From: CAYJEJ01 sp964369315 | GTDB taxonomy: Bacteria > Pseudomonadota > Alphaproteobacteria > UBA3830 > JAIRWN01 | Direction: 5' to 3' | Assembly: GCA_964369315.1 (NCBI GenBank) | Contig: CAYJEJ010000010.1 | Coordinates: 1 to 31,489, forward strand | DNA length: 31,489 nt | Shown here: positions 6,987-15,673 of the stretch, one piece after another | Layout: every line of letters starts with the position of its first letter | Position numbering within the stretch: position 1 is the stretch's first letter | Notes under the pieces: model-generated | Seen by the model: the letters and a program-made list of their open reading frames with translations, nothing else | The model's database searches: none | What the model was told of the DNA's origin: nothing | Position numbers and translations under genes: made by a program

Positions 6987-9555
6987 AGCTGATAACCTTC
7001 TCTGGAATAAATACAACTTTTTTGATATCACGTCCGGATAAATAACCCTCAACAGAAGGCAAGTTCTTCGCCATTTGCTCTATTTCCGCACCACTTAACC
7101 CAGCAGAAACATTTAAGGTGCCTCTTAGCTTTCCGTTAACTTGAACTGCTATTATTATATCCCTATCTTGTTCAACAAGGTCATGTTTTGGCCATGATAT
7201 GCGGGCTATCGAAGAGTTTATGCCCAACTTCTGGTTAACCTCCTCAGACAAATGGGGGGTTATAGGAGAAATGGAGATATTTGTTAAATATAGTAAGTTA
7301 CCAAATTCTTGACCATACTGCTCAACGTTTTCGAGTAATTCATATAAAATATTGACAGAATCCCTGATTACGGCAATTGCTTTATTGAAGTGAAATCGTT
7401 CATATAATTGACCGATTGAGCCGATATTATTCAAAACATCCTGAAACTTATTCTTAACATTCAGCTCGAGATGGTCATATGAAAATTCTTTATCAATATC
7501 GTGCGTCTGACCACATTTTGATAAAAATAATTCGACTAACCTCCAAAAGCGATTAATAAAACGCCAACAACCCGATATGCCTTCGTCAGACCACTCCATA
7601 TCCTTATCCGCTGGGCTGTCAGACAAAACAAACAAGCGAATGGAATCTGCACCATAAACATCAACCATTTCATCAGGAGAGACGACATTTTTCTTGGATT
7701 TGCTCATTTTTTCTGAGCGTCCAGCAACAGCAACACTGCCGTCACTTTTACAAACGATTTGCCCATCCACGTTTTCCACTTCGTCAGGTGCCAGCCAAGT
7801 GCCGTCCTTATGCCGATAGGTCTTATGGCAGACCATCCCTTGAGTAAACAAGTTTTTAAAAGGCTCATCGACTTTTAATAAATCACAGTCTCTTAATGAC
7901 TTTGTGAAAAACCTTGCATACAGCAGGTGTAATATCGCATGCTCAATCCCACCTATATAATAATCCACGGGTAACCACTTTTGCATGCTTGATGTATCAA
8001 GACCTTTGTCGCCAAGCTTTTCTTCTTGACAGAACCTTGCAAAATACCAAGCCGAATCAACAAATGTGTCCATTGTGTCGGTTTCTCTCTTTGCCATCAG
8101 CCCGCACTTCGGACAAGGCGTCTTTCGCCAAGCGTCATGTCTATCCAGTGGATTTCCTGCTGTATCAAATTCAACATCCTCAGGTAATATGACAGGCAAA
8201 TCATTCAAATTCGCAGGGATAACGCCACATTTTTCGCAATGAACCATCGGGATTGGGCACCCCCAATATCTTTGTCTGGACACACCCCAATCTCGAAGTT
8301 TATAAAACTCTTTTGCTACACCAATCTTTTTATTTTCACAAAAATTGATAATCTCTTCTCTGGCTTCTCTGACGGTTTTACCGTTTAAAAAGTTGGAGTT
8401 AATCATTGTGCCATCGCCAGTATAGGCTTGTTCACTGACCTCGTCAGAGTTTGGCTTTATAACGCTTTTAATAGGTAAGTTATATTTTTTAGCAAAGCTC
8501 CAATCACGTTCATCGTGTGCTGGCGAGCCAAATACAGCACCTGTGCCATAGCTAGAAAGCACAAAATTCGCAACGTATACCGGCAAACTATCAATTCCCA
8601 ACTCAGGAATACTAGCTGTCACGCCAGTGTCGACACCGACTTTTTCCATCTTCTCCAAGTCTTCTGTAGAAACAGTGCTTTGACTACAAGATTTAATAAA
8701 ATCTGAAACATTTGATTTATGTTCGGCTATTTTCACAGCTAGCGGGTGGTCAGAAGAAATCGCAATAAAACTGGCACCGAAAATCGTCTCTGACCTCGTG
8801 GAATATACTTGAATATCTTCAAAAACCTCTCCGCTTTGAGAACGGGTCTTAAAACTTAGAATCAGACCCTTAGAATGCCCAATCCACTGTTTTTGCATTA
8901 ATTTTACTTTTTCAGGCCATTCGGGTAACTTCTCTAAATCCTGAAGCAACTCATTTTGATATGCTGTGATTTTAAAAAACCATTGTGACAATTTCCTTGT
9001 TTCAACAATGGCACTAGAACGCCACCCCCTGCCATCGATGACCTGTTCATTGGCTAACACACAATTATCCACTGGGTCCCAATTGACCGTGGACTCTTTT
9101 CTATAAACCAATCCTTTATCATAAAGCATTAAAAACAGCTTTTGCTGAAAAGCATAATAGTCTTCGTCACAAGTTGCAAACTCTCGCTCCCAATCATAGG
9201 AAAAGCCAAAAAGTTTGAGCTGTTCTTTCATCGCTGCGATGTTGCTGTATGTCCACTCCTTGGGATGAGACTTATTCGCCAGTGCAGCATTTTCAGCAGG
9301 CAATCCAAAAGCGTCCCAACCCACGGGATGCAAAACATCAAAGCCATTTGCCCGCTTATATCGAGCAATAACGTCGCCTATCATAAAGTTACGAACGTGC
9401 CCCATATGAACACGTCCAGAAGGGTACATAAACATCTCAAGCACGTAGCATTTTTTGTTTTCAGAATGGGAACATGTTTTTTCTGAATGGTTTTCCCAAT
9501 ATGTCTGCCACTTTTTTTCAGTCGATTTGAAATTATATGGAACGTGTTGTTTCAT
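6976..9555 (-). CDS. leuS: Leucyl-tRNA synthetase
   Basis: It charges tRNA-Leu with leucine and is a class I synthetase of 859 aa, normal for bacterial LeuRS. The HIGH-type motif is MYPSGRVHMGHVRN near residue 42. The large CP1 editing domain lies at about 220-420 and includes the TGAVFGSPAHDERD motif. The Cys-rich zinc-like segment (CEKCGV, CPKCGL) follows, and the KMSKS loop is EKMSKSKKNVV near residue 620. The anticodon-binding and C-terminal domains complete it. The ATG has GAGGA upstream. It sits between the DUF3576 gene (12-base gap) and lptE (overlap), so it is probably co-transcribed with both. Confidence 0.98.
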   Translation of the reverse strand: MKQHVPYNFKSTEKKWQTYWENHSEKTCSHSENKKCYVLEMFMYPSGRVHMGHVRNFMIGDVIARYKRANGFDVLHPVGWDAFGLPAENAALANKSHPKEWTYSNIAAMKEQLKLFGFSYDWEREFATCDEDYYAFQQKLFLMLYDKGLVYRKESTVNWDPVDNCVLANEQVIDGRGWRSSAIVETRKLSQWFFKITAYQNELLQDLEKLPEWPEKVKLMQKQWIGHSKGLILSFKTRSQSGEVFEDIQVYSTRSETIFGASFIAISSDHPLAVKIAEHKSNVSDFIKSCSQSTVSTEDLEKMEKVGVDTGVTASIPELGIDSLPVYVANFVLSSYGTGAVFGSPAHDERDWSFAKKYNLPIKSVIKPNSDEVSEQAYTGDGTMINSNFLNGKTVREAREEIINFCENKKIGVAKEFYKLRDWGVSRQRYWGCPIPMVHCEKCGVIPANLNDLPVILPEDVEFDTAGNPLDRHDAWRKTPCPKCGLMAKRETDTMDTFVDSAWYFARFCQEEKLGDKGLDTSSMQKWLPVDYYIGGIEHAILHLLYARFFTKSLRDCDLLKVDEPFKNLFTQGMVCHKTYRHKDGTWLAPDEVENVDGQIVCKSDGSVAVAGRSEKMSKSKKNVVSPDEMVDVYGADSIRLFVLSDSPADKDMEWSDEGISGCWRFINRFWRLVELFLSKCGQTHDIDKEFSYDHLELNVKNKFQDVLNNIGSIGQLYERFHFNKAIAVIRDSVNILYELLENVEQYGQEFGNLLYLTNISISPITPHLSEEVNQKLGINSSIARISWPKHDLVEQDRDIIIAVQVNGKLRGTLNVSAGLSGAEIEQMAKNLPSVEGYLSGRDIKKVVFIPEKVISFVV

Positions 9556-9566
9556 TTTTTTTATCC

Positions 9567-10055
9567 TCAGTTGTTCTTTTTATTGATTATAGATTTTTCT
9601 ACTTCTTTTTCAAAGTTTTTATCATCATCTATTGCAACCCAGTCGCCGGATTTATCCTTAACTTGTCTGAATACGGTAACATTGACATTTTTATCTTCCT
9701 CTGAGAGCCTGACAGAGATTTTCCTACGCATATTTAAATTATTCAACGGCATCCAATCTGTGACAAACAAACCGTTTCCTGAATCACTGACGACCAATGG
9801 GTATTTTGACATTTCGTCAGTCACATTTTTTAGCATGCATCCGTTTTTAGGCGGTGTATGTGAATTACTTGTTTTATTAAGAGAGATTTTTCCTAAAACA
9901 ACATCCTTTCCGCCAAGCTTCCCGATGGCATCTCTCTTTTTTTGAACCACGCGATTATAGCGATTATTTTGATAGTTTAGTCGCTTCAGAGCATCGGCAA
10001 AAACTAATTCAACAAAACAAATTGAAAAAATTAACACCGAAATAACTTTTTTCAT
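9567..10055 (-). CDS. DUF3576 exported protein
   Basis: This is a 162-aa protein with a clear signal peptide (MKKVISVLIFSICFVELVFA, cleavage near residue 20). The C-terminal two thirds match the DUF3576 pattern as I remember it: a short segment before FVTDWMPLNNLNMRRKISV, then VNVTVFRQVKDKSGDWV. The family is alphaproteobacterial and usually lies directly before leuS, as here, with a 12-base gap. Its function is unknown; an envelope location is implied by the signal peptide. A single cysteine in KNGCML lies far from the N-terminus, so it is not a lipobox. The ATG has GAGG a few bases upstream. Confidence 0.75.
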   Translation of the reverse strand: MKKVISVLIFSICFVELVFADALKRLNYQNNRYNRVVQKKRDAIGKLGGKDVVLGKISLNKTSNSHTPPKNGCMLKNVTDEMSKYPLVVSDSGNGLFVTDWMPLNNLNMRRKISVRLSEEDKNVNVTVFRQVKDKSGDWVAIDDDKNFEKEVEKSIINKKNN

Positions 10056-10103
10056 AAAACCTCGCCATATAATAACTGGGCGTCAAGCCCAAACACATTA
10101 TAA

Positions 10104-10133
10104 ATAAAAAAAGGAAGGAGCCAACCCCCTTCC
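10104..10133 (-). terminator. Rho-independent terminator of the porin gene
   Basis: On the minus strand GGAAGGGG (10133-10126) pairs with CTCCTTCC (10120-10113) across a five-base loop, with one G-U pair. A run of seven Ts follows. It lies 28 bases after the porin stop and separates that gene from the DUF3576-leuS unit. Confidence 0.85.
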
Positions 10134-10160
10134 CATCAAATTTTGCACCTAAATTAAAAC

Positions 10161-11456
10161 CTAGAAAGAAACCCTTGTTCCCACGACAAAAAACGCTCCG
10201 CTAGATTTATATTTTTGTGAACTTAAATCATCTGCAGTATACCCATTAAATAAAAGGGCTTGGGTGCATGTTCTGGTTTCAATGAAGTTAACCTCTCCAT
10301 AAAACACAAGTCCGTCCACATAATTATAATCTAGTGTCGTTGACCAAGCGTTACACTTTGCCTTGGAAGAGCTCCCAAATTCGGCAACCGTAAACATGTA
10401 TGCGGTGGCTAATTTATATTTACCCAAAACATATGAGACGCCTATCGTATAGGCCTTGCCCGCGTGAGCATTTGGACGCAACCCAGCAGTATCGCTTAAA
10501 GTCTTGTTCAACAATGAATTTGTCATGTCCATGTAACCAATACCAACGGTAAAGTCCTTATAACCCAAAACAAACCCTAACTGATATGCGTTCAGGTTTT
10601 CATATGTTGTGGAATATGTTAAGTCATAATTATCAGACCACTTGGATGGTCTGCCATGCCACAAAACCAGTGATGTTGTTGTGTGCCAATCATCTTGATA
10701 ATAATTATGTTGAACACCCCCAGCTATCATATTTTTCACGGCAGGATAACTGTTGCTTGTTGTAGGAGCACCCACATTAACGCCATTTTTTGAATCTGCC
10801 TTGGTTGATGAACCGACCATTTTGCTATGTGGAGTGTAGGAAATGCCCACAGTAAAACCTGAAATATCAGGAGTAGAATAAGAAATGGTCGACCCCCCTT
10901 GCACCTCATACGCCATATACTGCGAAGTAATCGCACCAACACAACCAGTGTAAACGCTCCCCAAATACCCTGCGAACCCCTCTTGCCCACCAAGTGTCGC
11001 AGAGGCGCCATCAACGGCGAGTTCGCCCGCAGCAGAGCTTGAAAGGGTTCCGCACTTAACCGTGCCCCAATCACCGCCAAAATCCAAATATGCACTGAAC
11101 ACATTCGACTGCATCTGCTCTACTGAAGCATAATCTGAGCTGAGAGAAATCGTCGCACCATATTGCAGACCATCACGCGTTATACCTGTGGCATTTACGT
11201 CAACATTACCTGTTGTTAAAAAGTATATGTCTTGTTGTTGCGTTGTCTTTTTTTCAGTGCCGCCCTTTCCATAAAAGGACATTGTTTGAAGTTGCCCACC
11301 AATCTTTGCGGTTATATGTTCATCACGGTGACTGTCATCATAGCCGTCTGGAACCTCTTCTGTTGGCTCTTCAGCAGGAAGCTCATCTGCCATAACAAGT
11401 TGTGAGCCAAACAATAAAACGCCAAAAATGAAGGTTTTCATGAGTAAATTATTCAT
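10161..11456 (-). CDS. Outer-membrane porin (general porin family)
   Basis: The 431-aa protein has a signal peptide cleaved near LVMA|DE (about residue 23). A short acidic linker (ELPAEEPTEEVPDGYDD) follows, then a repeated amphipathic strand pattern typical of a 16-strand porin. It ends in a phenylalanine (VVGTRVSF), the usual signal for outer-membrane insertion by BAM. The opening strand AKIGGQLQTMSFYG and the middle WGTVKCGTLSSSAAGELAVDG look like the Porin_4/gram-negative porin group. It would form a diffusion channel. Three internal cysteines are more than usual. It is monocistronic: AGGAG lies 12 bases before the ATG and a strong terminator follows. The 200-base gap upstream holds no promoter I can name with confidence. 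Confidence 0.85.
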   Translation of the reverse strand: MNNLLMKTFIFGVLLFGSQLVMADELPAEEPTEEVPDGYDDSHRDEHITAKIGGQLQTMSFYGKGGTEKKTTQQQDIYFLTTGNVDVNATGITRDGLQYGATISLSSDYASVEQMQSNVFSAYLDFGGDWGTVKCGTLSSSAAGELAVDGASATLGGQEGFAGYLGSVYTGCVGAITSQYMAYEVQGGSTISYSTPDISGFTVGISYTPHSKMVGSSTKADSKNGVNVGAPTTSNSYPAVKNMIAGGVQHNYYQDDWHTTTSLVLWHGRPSKWSDNYDLTYSTTYENLNAYQLGFVLGYKDFTVGIGYMDMTNSLLNKTLSDTAGLRPNAHAGKAYTIGVSYVLGKYKLATAYMFTVAEFGSSSKAKCNAWSTTLDYNYVDGLVFYGEVNFIETRTCTQALLFNGYTADDLSSQKYKSSGAFFVVGTRVSF

Positions 11457-11622
11457 AATGATATATGGCTCCTACAAATTTTTAATTCAGAGAACTACCA
11501 AACACCCCATTTTTATTATTAAAATAGTTAAAAATCAATTAAAATTTTCTTAAAAATCTATGTATATACCATTGTTTATATTAAAAAGTTTTTATTACAC
11601 ACATTCTGTTAATTAATATGTG

Positions 11623-11644
11623 TTATCTAATATCTATTAGATAA
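11623..11644. promoter_or_regulatory. Perfect 9-4-9 inverted repeat before the DUF2948 gene
   Basis: TTATCTAAT (11623-11631) and ATTAGATAA (11636-11644) are perfect inverted copies around ATCT. The element ends 13 bases before the ATG, just ahead of the ribosome site. It could be an operator or a leader hairpin limiting translation. No U-run follows, so it is not a terminator. Confidence 0.4.
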
Positions 11645-11657
11645 TGCTGGAACAACT

Positions 11658-12071
11658 ATGAAGTTCAAAGTAAACGAGACCGAGCAAATTCACACACTCT
11701 CTGCACTATTACAAGACGGGTTATTTAGCTTGATGCTCATGTATCACGACAAAGCAAGTCAACAGTTTCACATGTTAATCAACAGATTTTGCTGGGAATT
11801 AGTTGATAGCACCGCAAATGACACCTATTATCGGACGCATTGCGGGTTATACATATCAGGCACAGAAAAAATTACTACCAATAAAAAAATAAGATTCAGC
11901 CAATATGCAGACACCCTGCCTCTATTACACCTAAATTGGTCTGACAACACAAAAAAACTGTCACTAATTTTTTCAGGCGACATTGAAATGGACTTGGTTT
12001 GCTCTAATCTGAATATTTACCTAGCAGACACGCACGAACCATGGCCGTCCAACGCCGCACCATCTCATTAA
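11658..12071 (+). CDS. DUF2948 family protein
   Basis: A cytosolic-looking 137-aa protein without signal peptide or membrane segment. The family pattern is visible: an early DxxxISALLQD-like stretch (HTLSALLQDGLFSLMLM), then FHMLINRFCWE, then HCGLYISG, and near the end LNWSDNTKKLSLIFSGDIEMDLVCSNL. These match DUF2948, which I know from Alphaproteobacteria as a conserved protein of unknown function, often near hisD. Here its neighbours are a porin gene (divergent) and the FYDLN-greA pair (convergent). Start is ATG at 11658 with a weak CTGGAA ribosome site right after a 22-base inverted repeat. Confidence 0.75.
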   Translation: MKFKVNETEQIHTLSALLQDGLFSLMLMYHDKASQQFHMLINRFCWELVDSTANDTYYRTHCGLYISGTEKITTNKKIRFSQYADTLPLLHLNWSDNTKKLSLIFSGDIEMDLVCSNLNIYLADTHEPWPSNAAPSH

Positions 12072-12121
12072 GATATGATCTCTCACGAAAGAGTTATATA
12101 AGTTGATTTATATAAAAAAGC

Positions 12122-12409
12122 CTAATCTTTCTCTTCTATTTCAGAATCTTGCTCAGGCTCATTTTCATCAGAGTCCTCCACCTCAAGTGCTATATCAACT
12201 TCGTCAAAGTCTTCGATATCAATGTTTTCTTCAACGCTCACTTCCTCTGATACAGGCAATGGTTGGATTTTTGATTTTTTACCAATTATGGATTTAATAT
12301 CAAATTCTGCTCCACAAAGTGGACAAACGGGCTTTGCCTTCCCAAAGTCATAAAATTTTGCACCACAAGACAAGCAAATTCGCTTTTTTCCCCAATCTTT
12401 CTCTGTCAC
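12122..12409 (-). CDS. TIGR02300 (FYDLN acid) zinc-ribbon protein
   Basis: A 95-aa protein with two CxxC pairs (CLSCGAKFYDFGK and CPLCGAEF) forming a small zinc ribbon in residues 12-37. A long acidic tail of Glu and Asp fills the last 45 residues. This arrangement, with the FYD motif, is the alphaproteobacterial TIGR02300 family of unknown function. It starts at GTG 12409 with GGAA eight bases upstream. It lies 86 bases behind greA on the same strand, so co-transcription is likely. The zinc ribbon plus acidic tail could suit a transcription-associated role, which the greA link would fit (inference). Confidence 0.85.
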   Translation of the reverse strand: MTEKDWGKKRICLSCGAKFYDFGKAKPVCPLCGAEFDIKSIIGKKSKIQPLPVSEEVSVEENIDIEDFDEVDIALEVEDSDENEPEQDSEIEEKD

Positions 12410-12495
12410 GATATATGTTCCATTAATGATACTGAACTAACGATAATTAAAATGTATAATTCATATACACAGGTGTCAATACATGTATTAAAATC

Positions 12496-12981
12496 TTAGA
12501 TGTATTCTATTTTTTTGATTTCAAAAGTTTTTTCCCCTCTTGGAGTTTGCACCTCAACCACCGCACCAATCGTCTTGGAGATTAGCACTCGTGCCAACGG
12601 GGATGTTAAGGATATATATCCCTTATTAACGTCCGCCTCGTCTATGCCCACAATTGTGTAGACCGACGTTACGTCATTATCGAGGTCTTTTAAATGCACT
12701 GTGGCACCAAACTTGACGCTATCAGAAGAAAGTTTTGAAGAGTCAATAACCTCAGCTCGCGATAATTTGTTTTCGATTTCTAATATACGATTCTCGATAA
12801 AGCCTTGTCGCTCTCTTGCGTATTGGTATTCAGCGTTTTCGGATAGGTCGCCCAACTCTCGTGCCTCTGAGATAGCCTTTATCACCTCTGGACGGTCAAC
12901 CGACTTAAGTTGCTTAAGTTCAGATTGCAAATCTGCAAAGCCTTTCGGGGTCATAGGGATTTTATCGCCTGCATTAGTCAT
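12496..12981 (-). CDS. greA: Transcription elongation factor GreA
   Basis: GreA enters the secondary channel of RNA polymerase and triggers cleavage of backtracked RNA. The 161-aa length is normal. It has the N-terminal coiled coil with the acidic tip motif (ARELGDLSENAEYQYARERQ, residues about 40-60) and the C-terminal globular domain ending GEKTFEIKKIEYI. The ATG has AAGGTG six bases upstream. A promoter match lies at 13029-13056. Confidence 0.97.
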   Translation of the reverse strand: MTNAGDKIPMTPKGFADLQSELKQLKSVDRPEVIKAISEARELGDLSENAEYQYARERQGFIENRILEIENKLSRAEVIDSSKLSSDSVKFGATVHLKDLDNDVTSVYTIVGIDEADVNKGYISLTSPLARVLISKTIGAVVEVQTPRGEKTFEIKKIEYI

Positions 12982-13028
12982 AACAGCACCTTAAACAATT
13001 TTTATAATGTAACAAAATTAAAGCCAAG

Positions 13029-13056
13029 ATTGTATGCTTGAATTTTTTTTATGCAA
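13029..13056 (-). promoter_or_regulatory. Promoter of greA
   Basis: On the minus strand TTGCAT (13056-13051) and TACAAT (13034-13029) are separated by 16 bases. Transcription would start near 13022, leaving a leader of about 40 bases before greA. Confidence 0.55.
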
Positions 13057-13130
13057 CCCCAAAAATATCAATTTTATTATATATAAAAAATATACATTAC
13101 TGTGATATTAAATTTAAAAAACCATAAAGG

Positions 13131-13658
13131 ATGAATGTTTTGCAAGATTTTGTTGGTGTGTTCTGTGGTGCAAGTGGGAAAGAAGAAAATGACCTTTTCA
13201 AACCTGCATATTCGCTGGGGGTCGAGCTAGCACATAAGAAACTTAATATACTTTATGGCGGAGGGACAAACGGTTGCTCAAAAGCACTGCTCGATGGAGT
13301 GATTTCTGTTGATAAAACGCTAATGACGGCTGTTGTTTTGGAAAACGAGGTTGAGAATATCAAAAATATTGGAATAAAAATCCACAAAGTAAAAAACATC
13401 GAAAAAAGAAAAATTTTTATCCTGACGCATTGCAAAAAAATCTTTATAATGGCTGGTGGTCTTGGCACATTAGACGAGCTTGCCTCTTCACTCGCACTGA
13501 AGCAAGCTGGAATATATAACGGTGAAATTATTATTTTTGACCCATCAAATTTTTGGGGCTTTCTTGACCAAGGCATAAAATTGATGCTGGAAAACAAGCT
13601 GATTAGCAAACAAGATTCTCAATTATATCAAAGGCTCACTTCTCTTGAATTTATTTAA
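13131..13658 (+). CDS. LOG-family nucleoside 5'-monophosphate nucleosidase
   Basis: LOG proteins split nucleotide monophosphates into base and ribose 5-phosphate, and activate cytokinins in plants. This 175-aa protein has the TIGR00730 Rossmann-like fold signatures: VGVFCGAS near the N-terminus, YGGGTNGCSKAL, a conserved KRK, and AGGLGTLDE. The last two correspond to the active-site Arg and the PGGxGTxxE motif. Two changes are notable: the proline of PGG is alanine, and GGGxxGLMG is altered to GGGTNGCSK, so activity is uncertain. AAAGG abuts the ATG at 13131 directly. The in-frame TTG at 13140 has better spacing and may be the true start. It overlaps lnt by 14 bases, suggesting coupling. Confidence 0.8.
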   Translation: MNVLQDFVGVFCGASGKEENDLFKPAYSLGVELAHKKLNILYGGGTNGCSKALLDGVISVDKTLMTAVVLENEVENIKNIGIKIHKVKNIEKRKIFILTHCKKIFIMAGGLGTLDELASSLALKQAGIYNGEIIIFDPSNFWGFLDQGIKLMLENKLISKQDSQLYQRLTSLEFI

Positions 13659-15081
13659 AAAACCGAACTTTAAAAAATATTTTCTGCCCTTTATCTTTGG
13701 TGCATTTGGCGTTTTGGGGTTTGCACCTGTAAATATTTTGATTTGTACTATCGCGTCGGTGTCTTGGCTATATATAAACCTCTTAAAAACAGGCTCATAC
13801 CGAGATGCTTTTAAAATTAGCTTTACTTGGGGGTTTGGGTTCAACCTTGCGTTATTTTATTGGTTGGTGTTTCCGCTAACCCTTGACGCTGAAGAATTTG
13901 CTTGGCTTGTTCCGCTCGCCTTAACGATAGTGCCGTCCGTGTTCGCTTTATTTTATTCGACGTTACTAGGGCTATTTAATGTGGTAGTGACAAGATTGAA
14001 ATGTGCATTATTAAACCCTGTTATGTTTGCAACGCTATGGCTTATGATAGAAATTTCTCTCAGCACCGTCCCTGTCATTAATATTCCTTGGGGGTTGGTT
14101 GGTTATGCGACGAGCGGTAGTGTTTTCCTCATTCAGCTGGGAAGCATTTTAGGGATTTTTGGAACAGGTTTTCTTCTCGTTTTTTTCTCTGCCCTATGTG
14201 GAGAATGTATTATTGCAAAAGAGCGTCGAATAAAGTTAGTTTCCTTATTTCTGATGATTGGATTAGTTATATTTTCATTCGGCTTTGGTGCAATTCGGCT
14301 ATACATTGCGGGGGATACGAAATTTACCGACATAAAAATCGGCATCATACAAGGGAATATCGAGCAAAACCTAAAATGGCAAGAAGACCAGTTATATAAG
14401 AATTTAGATAAATACATATCCATCACAAACCAGCTTCCGGAAGACGTAAAAATAATCATTTGGCCAGAATCTGCAGTGCCTTTTGCGTTATACGATGATG
14501 ACACGTCGTTGTGCCAGTACCTAGCTTTTGCTACGAAAAACATGCGATTATTAATCACAGGGGGAATTCGTATCACGAAAAAAAATAATAACTCCCAATT
14601 ATTTAATAGTATATTTTTTATCAGTAAAAACGGCAAATTACTCGATTGTTATGATAAAAGGGTTTTGCTCCCATTCGGAGAGTATATCCCGTTCAAAAGA
14701 TTTATCCCTTTCAAAAAAATCACACATGGAACCCAAGATTATAGTTTTGGAAAAAAAATGAAATCATCCGTAAAAAATGCTGGAATAATTTTTTTACCTG
14801 TAATATGCTATGAATCTATCTTCCCTAAATTAATTAACCTAAGCACTAATGCAAGCTGTTATCAGGTTATTTTATCTCTCGCAAATGACGGTTGGTTTGG
14901 AAATTCCAGTCAACCATATCATCATCTTGCGATTTGTAGATTTAGGTGCGTTGAATCTGGAGTGCCATTGATACGGGCAACGAACACAGGCGTTTCAGCC
15001 GTGTTTGACTCTTACGGAAGATTAATAAATAAAATCGATATTAATCAAACAGGGTTTATTACCCTTAACATACCGCAATAA
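13645..15081 (+). CDS. lnt: Apolipoprotein N-acyltransferase
   Basis: Lnt adds the third acyl chain to the N-terminal cysteine of lipoproteins in the inner membrane, after which Lol can sort them. The 478-aa protein has an N-terminal bundle of hydrophobic helices (about residues 10-215), then a carbon-nitrogen hydrolase domain in the periplasm. The catalytic triad is visible: Glu in IIWPESAVPF, Lys in CYDKRVLLPFGEYIPF and Cys in PVICYESIFP. The conserved LANDGWFGNS segment follows. The start is TTG at 13645 with AAAGG ten bases upstream; no ATG exists in a sensible position. It overlaps the LOG gene by 14 bases. Its lipoprotein substrates would include the LptE encoded in this window. Confidence 0.95.
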   Translation: MNLFKKPNFKKYFLPFIFGAFGVLGFAPVNILICTIASVSWLYINLLKTGSYRDAFKISFTWGFGFNLALFYWLVFPLTLDAEEFAWLVPLALTIVPSVFALFYSTLLGLFNVVVTRLKCALLNPVMFATLWLMIEISLSTVPVINIPWGLVGYATSGSVFLIQLGSILGIFGTGFLLVFFSALCGECIIAKERRIKLVSLFLMIGLVIFSFGFGAIRLYIAGDTKFTDIKIGIIQGNIEQNLKWQEDQLYKNLDKYISITNQLPEDVKIIIWPESAVPFALYDDDTSLCQYLAFATKNMRLLITGGIRITKKNNNSQLFNSIFFISKNGKLLDCYDKRVLLPFGEYIPFKRFIPFKKITHGTQDYSFGKKMKSSVKNAGIIFLPVICYESIFPKLINLSTNASCYQVILSLANDGWFGNSSQPYHHLAICRFRCVESGVPLIRATNTGVSAVFDSYGRLINKIDINQTGFITLNIPQ

Positions 15082-15222
15082 TTACATATAAAGAAATTTA
15101 TATTAAAATTTAAAACAAAAACAACTAATGGTTGATTTTTATTTATTACATCTACCTAGGATTTGTGGCAAAGCCTCCATGAACAGAACATAATACTTGT
15201 TAGAGTTGTATGAGGTATTAGA

Positions 15223-15651
15223 ATGAAAGTACAGAAAGATATCAATAAACACATCGGCAGTCAGCTTAAAATAAGAAGGGTGTTGATGGGTTGGACTCAG
15301 GAGCGTTTGGCTGAATATTTGGGGATTACATTCCAACAAGTGCAAAAATATGAAAAAGGCACCAACAGAATCAGTGCCTCAAGATTGTTTGAAATCAGCA
15401 ATGCCCTGAATATCGATTTAGACTATTTTTTTGCTGGCTTTGAATTTGATAAGAAAAACGACAACTCACTAAACAACATCCTTGCAGAAGAGCAAGAGCC
15501 TTATGATGACTTTCTTGCGAAAAAAGAGACTGTTAATCTTTTGAAACACTACTATCAAATATTCAACCCCAATGTCCGCAAACACGTGTTAGATTTGATA
15601 CGTGCCATACCCAAAAATCAGGGTATCGAAGACTTTAATGGCTTTAAGTAA
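15223..15651 (+). CDS. XRE-family helix-turn-helix transcriptional regulator
   Basis: A 142-aa DNA-binding protein with a Cro/C1-type HTH in residues about 12-65 (IGSQLKIRRVLMGWTQERLA, then LGITFQQVQKYEKGTNRISA). It belongs to the group whose recognition helix carries FQQVQKYEKG, followed by DYFFAGF and a helical C-terminal part. Such regulators commonly lie downstream of lnt in Alphaproteobacteria, often followed by metK and trmB. Here the order stops: the next gene is a convergent HAD hydrolase. ATG 15223 has GAGG at good spacing. The regulon is unknown. Confidence 0.85.
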   Translation: MKVQKDINKHIGSQLKIRRVLMGWTQERLAEYLGITFQQVQKYEKGTNRISASRLFEISNALNIDLDYFFAGFEFDKKNDNSLNNILAEEQEPYDDFLAKKETVNLLKHYYQIFNPNVRKHVLDLIRAIPKNQGIEDFNGFK

Positions 15652-15673
15652 ATTATTTCGCTAAACAACTAAA

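Noticed and set aside
12094..12115. TTATATAA inverted repeat as a terminator between the DUF2948 and FYDLN genes
   Set aside because: The stem is entirely A-T and neither strand has a proper U-run, so termination is unlikely.
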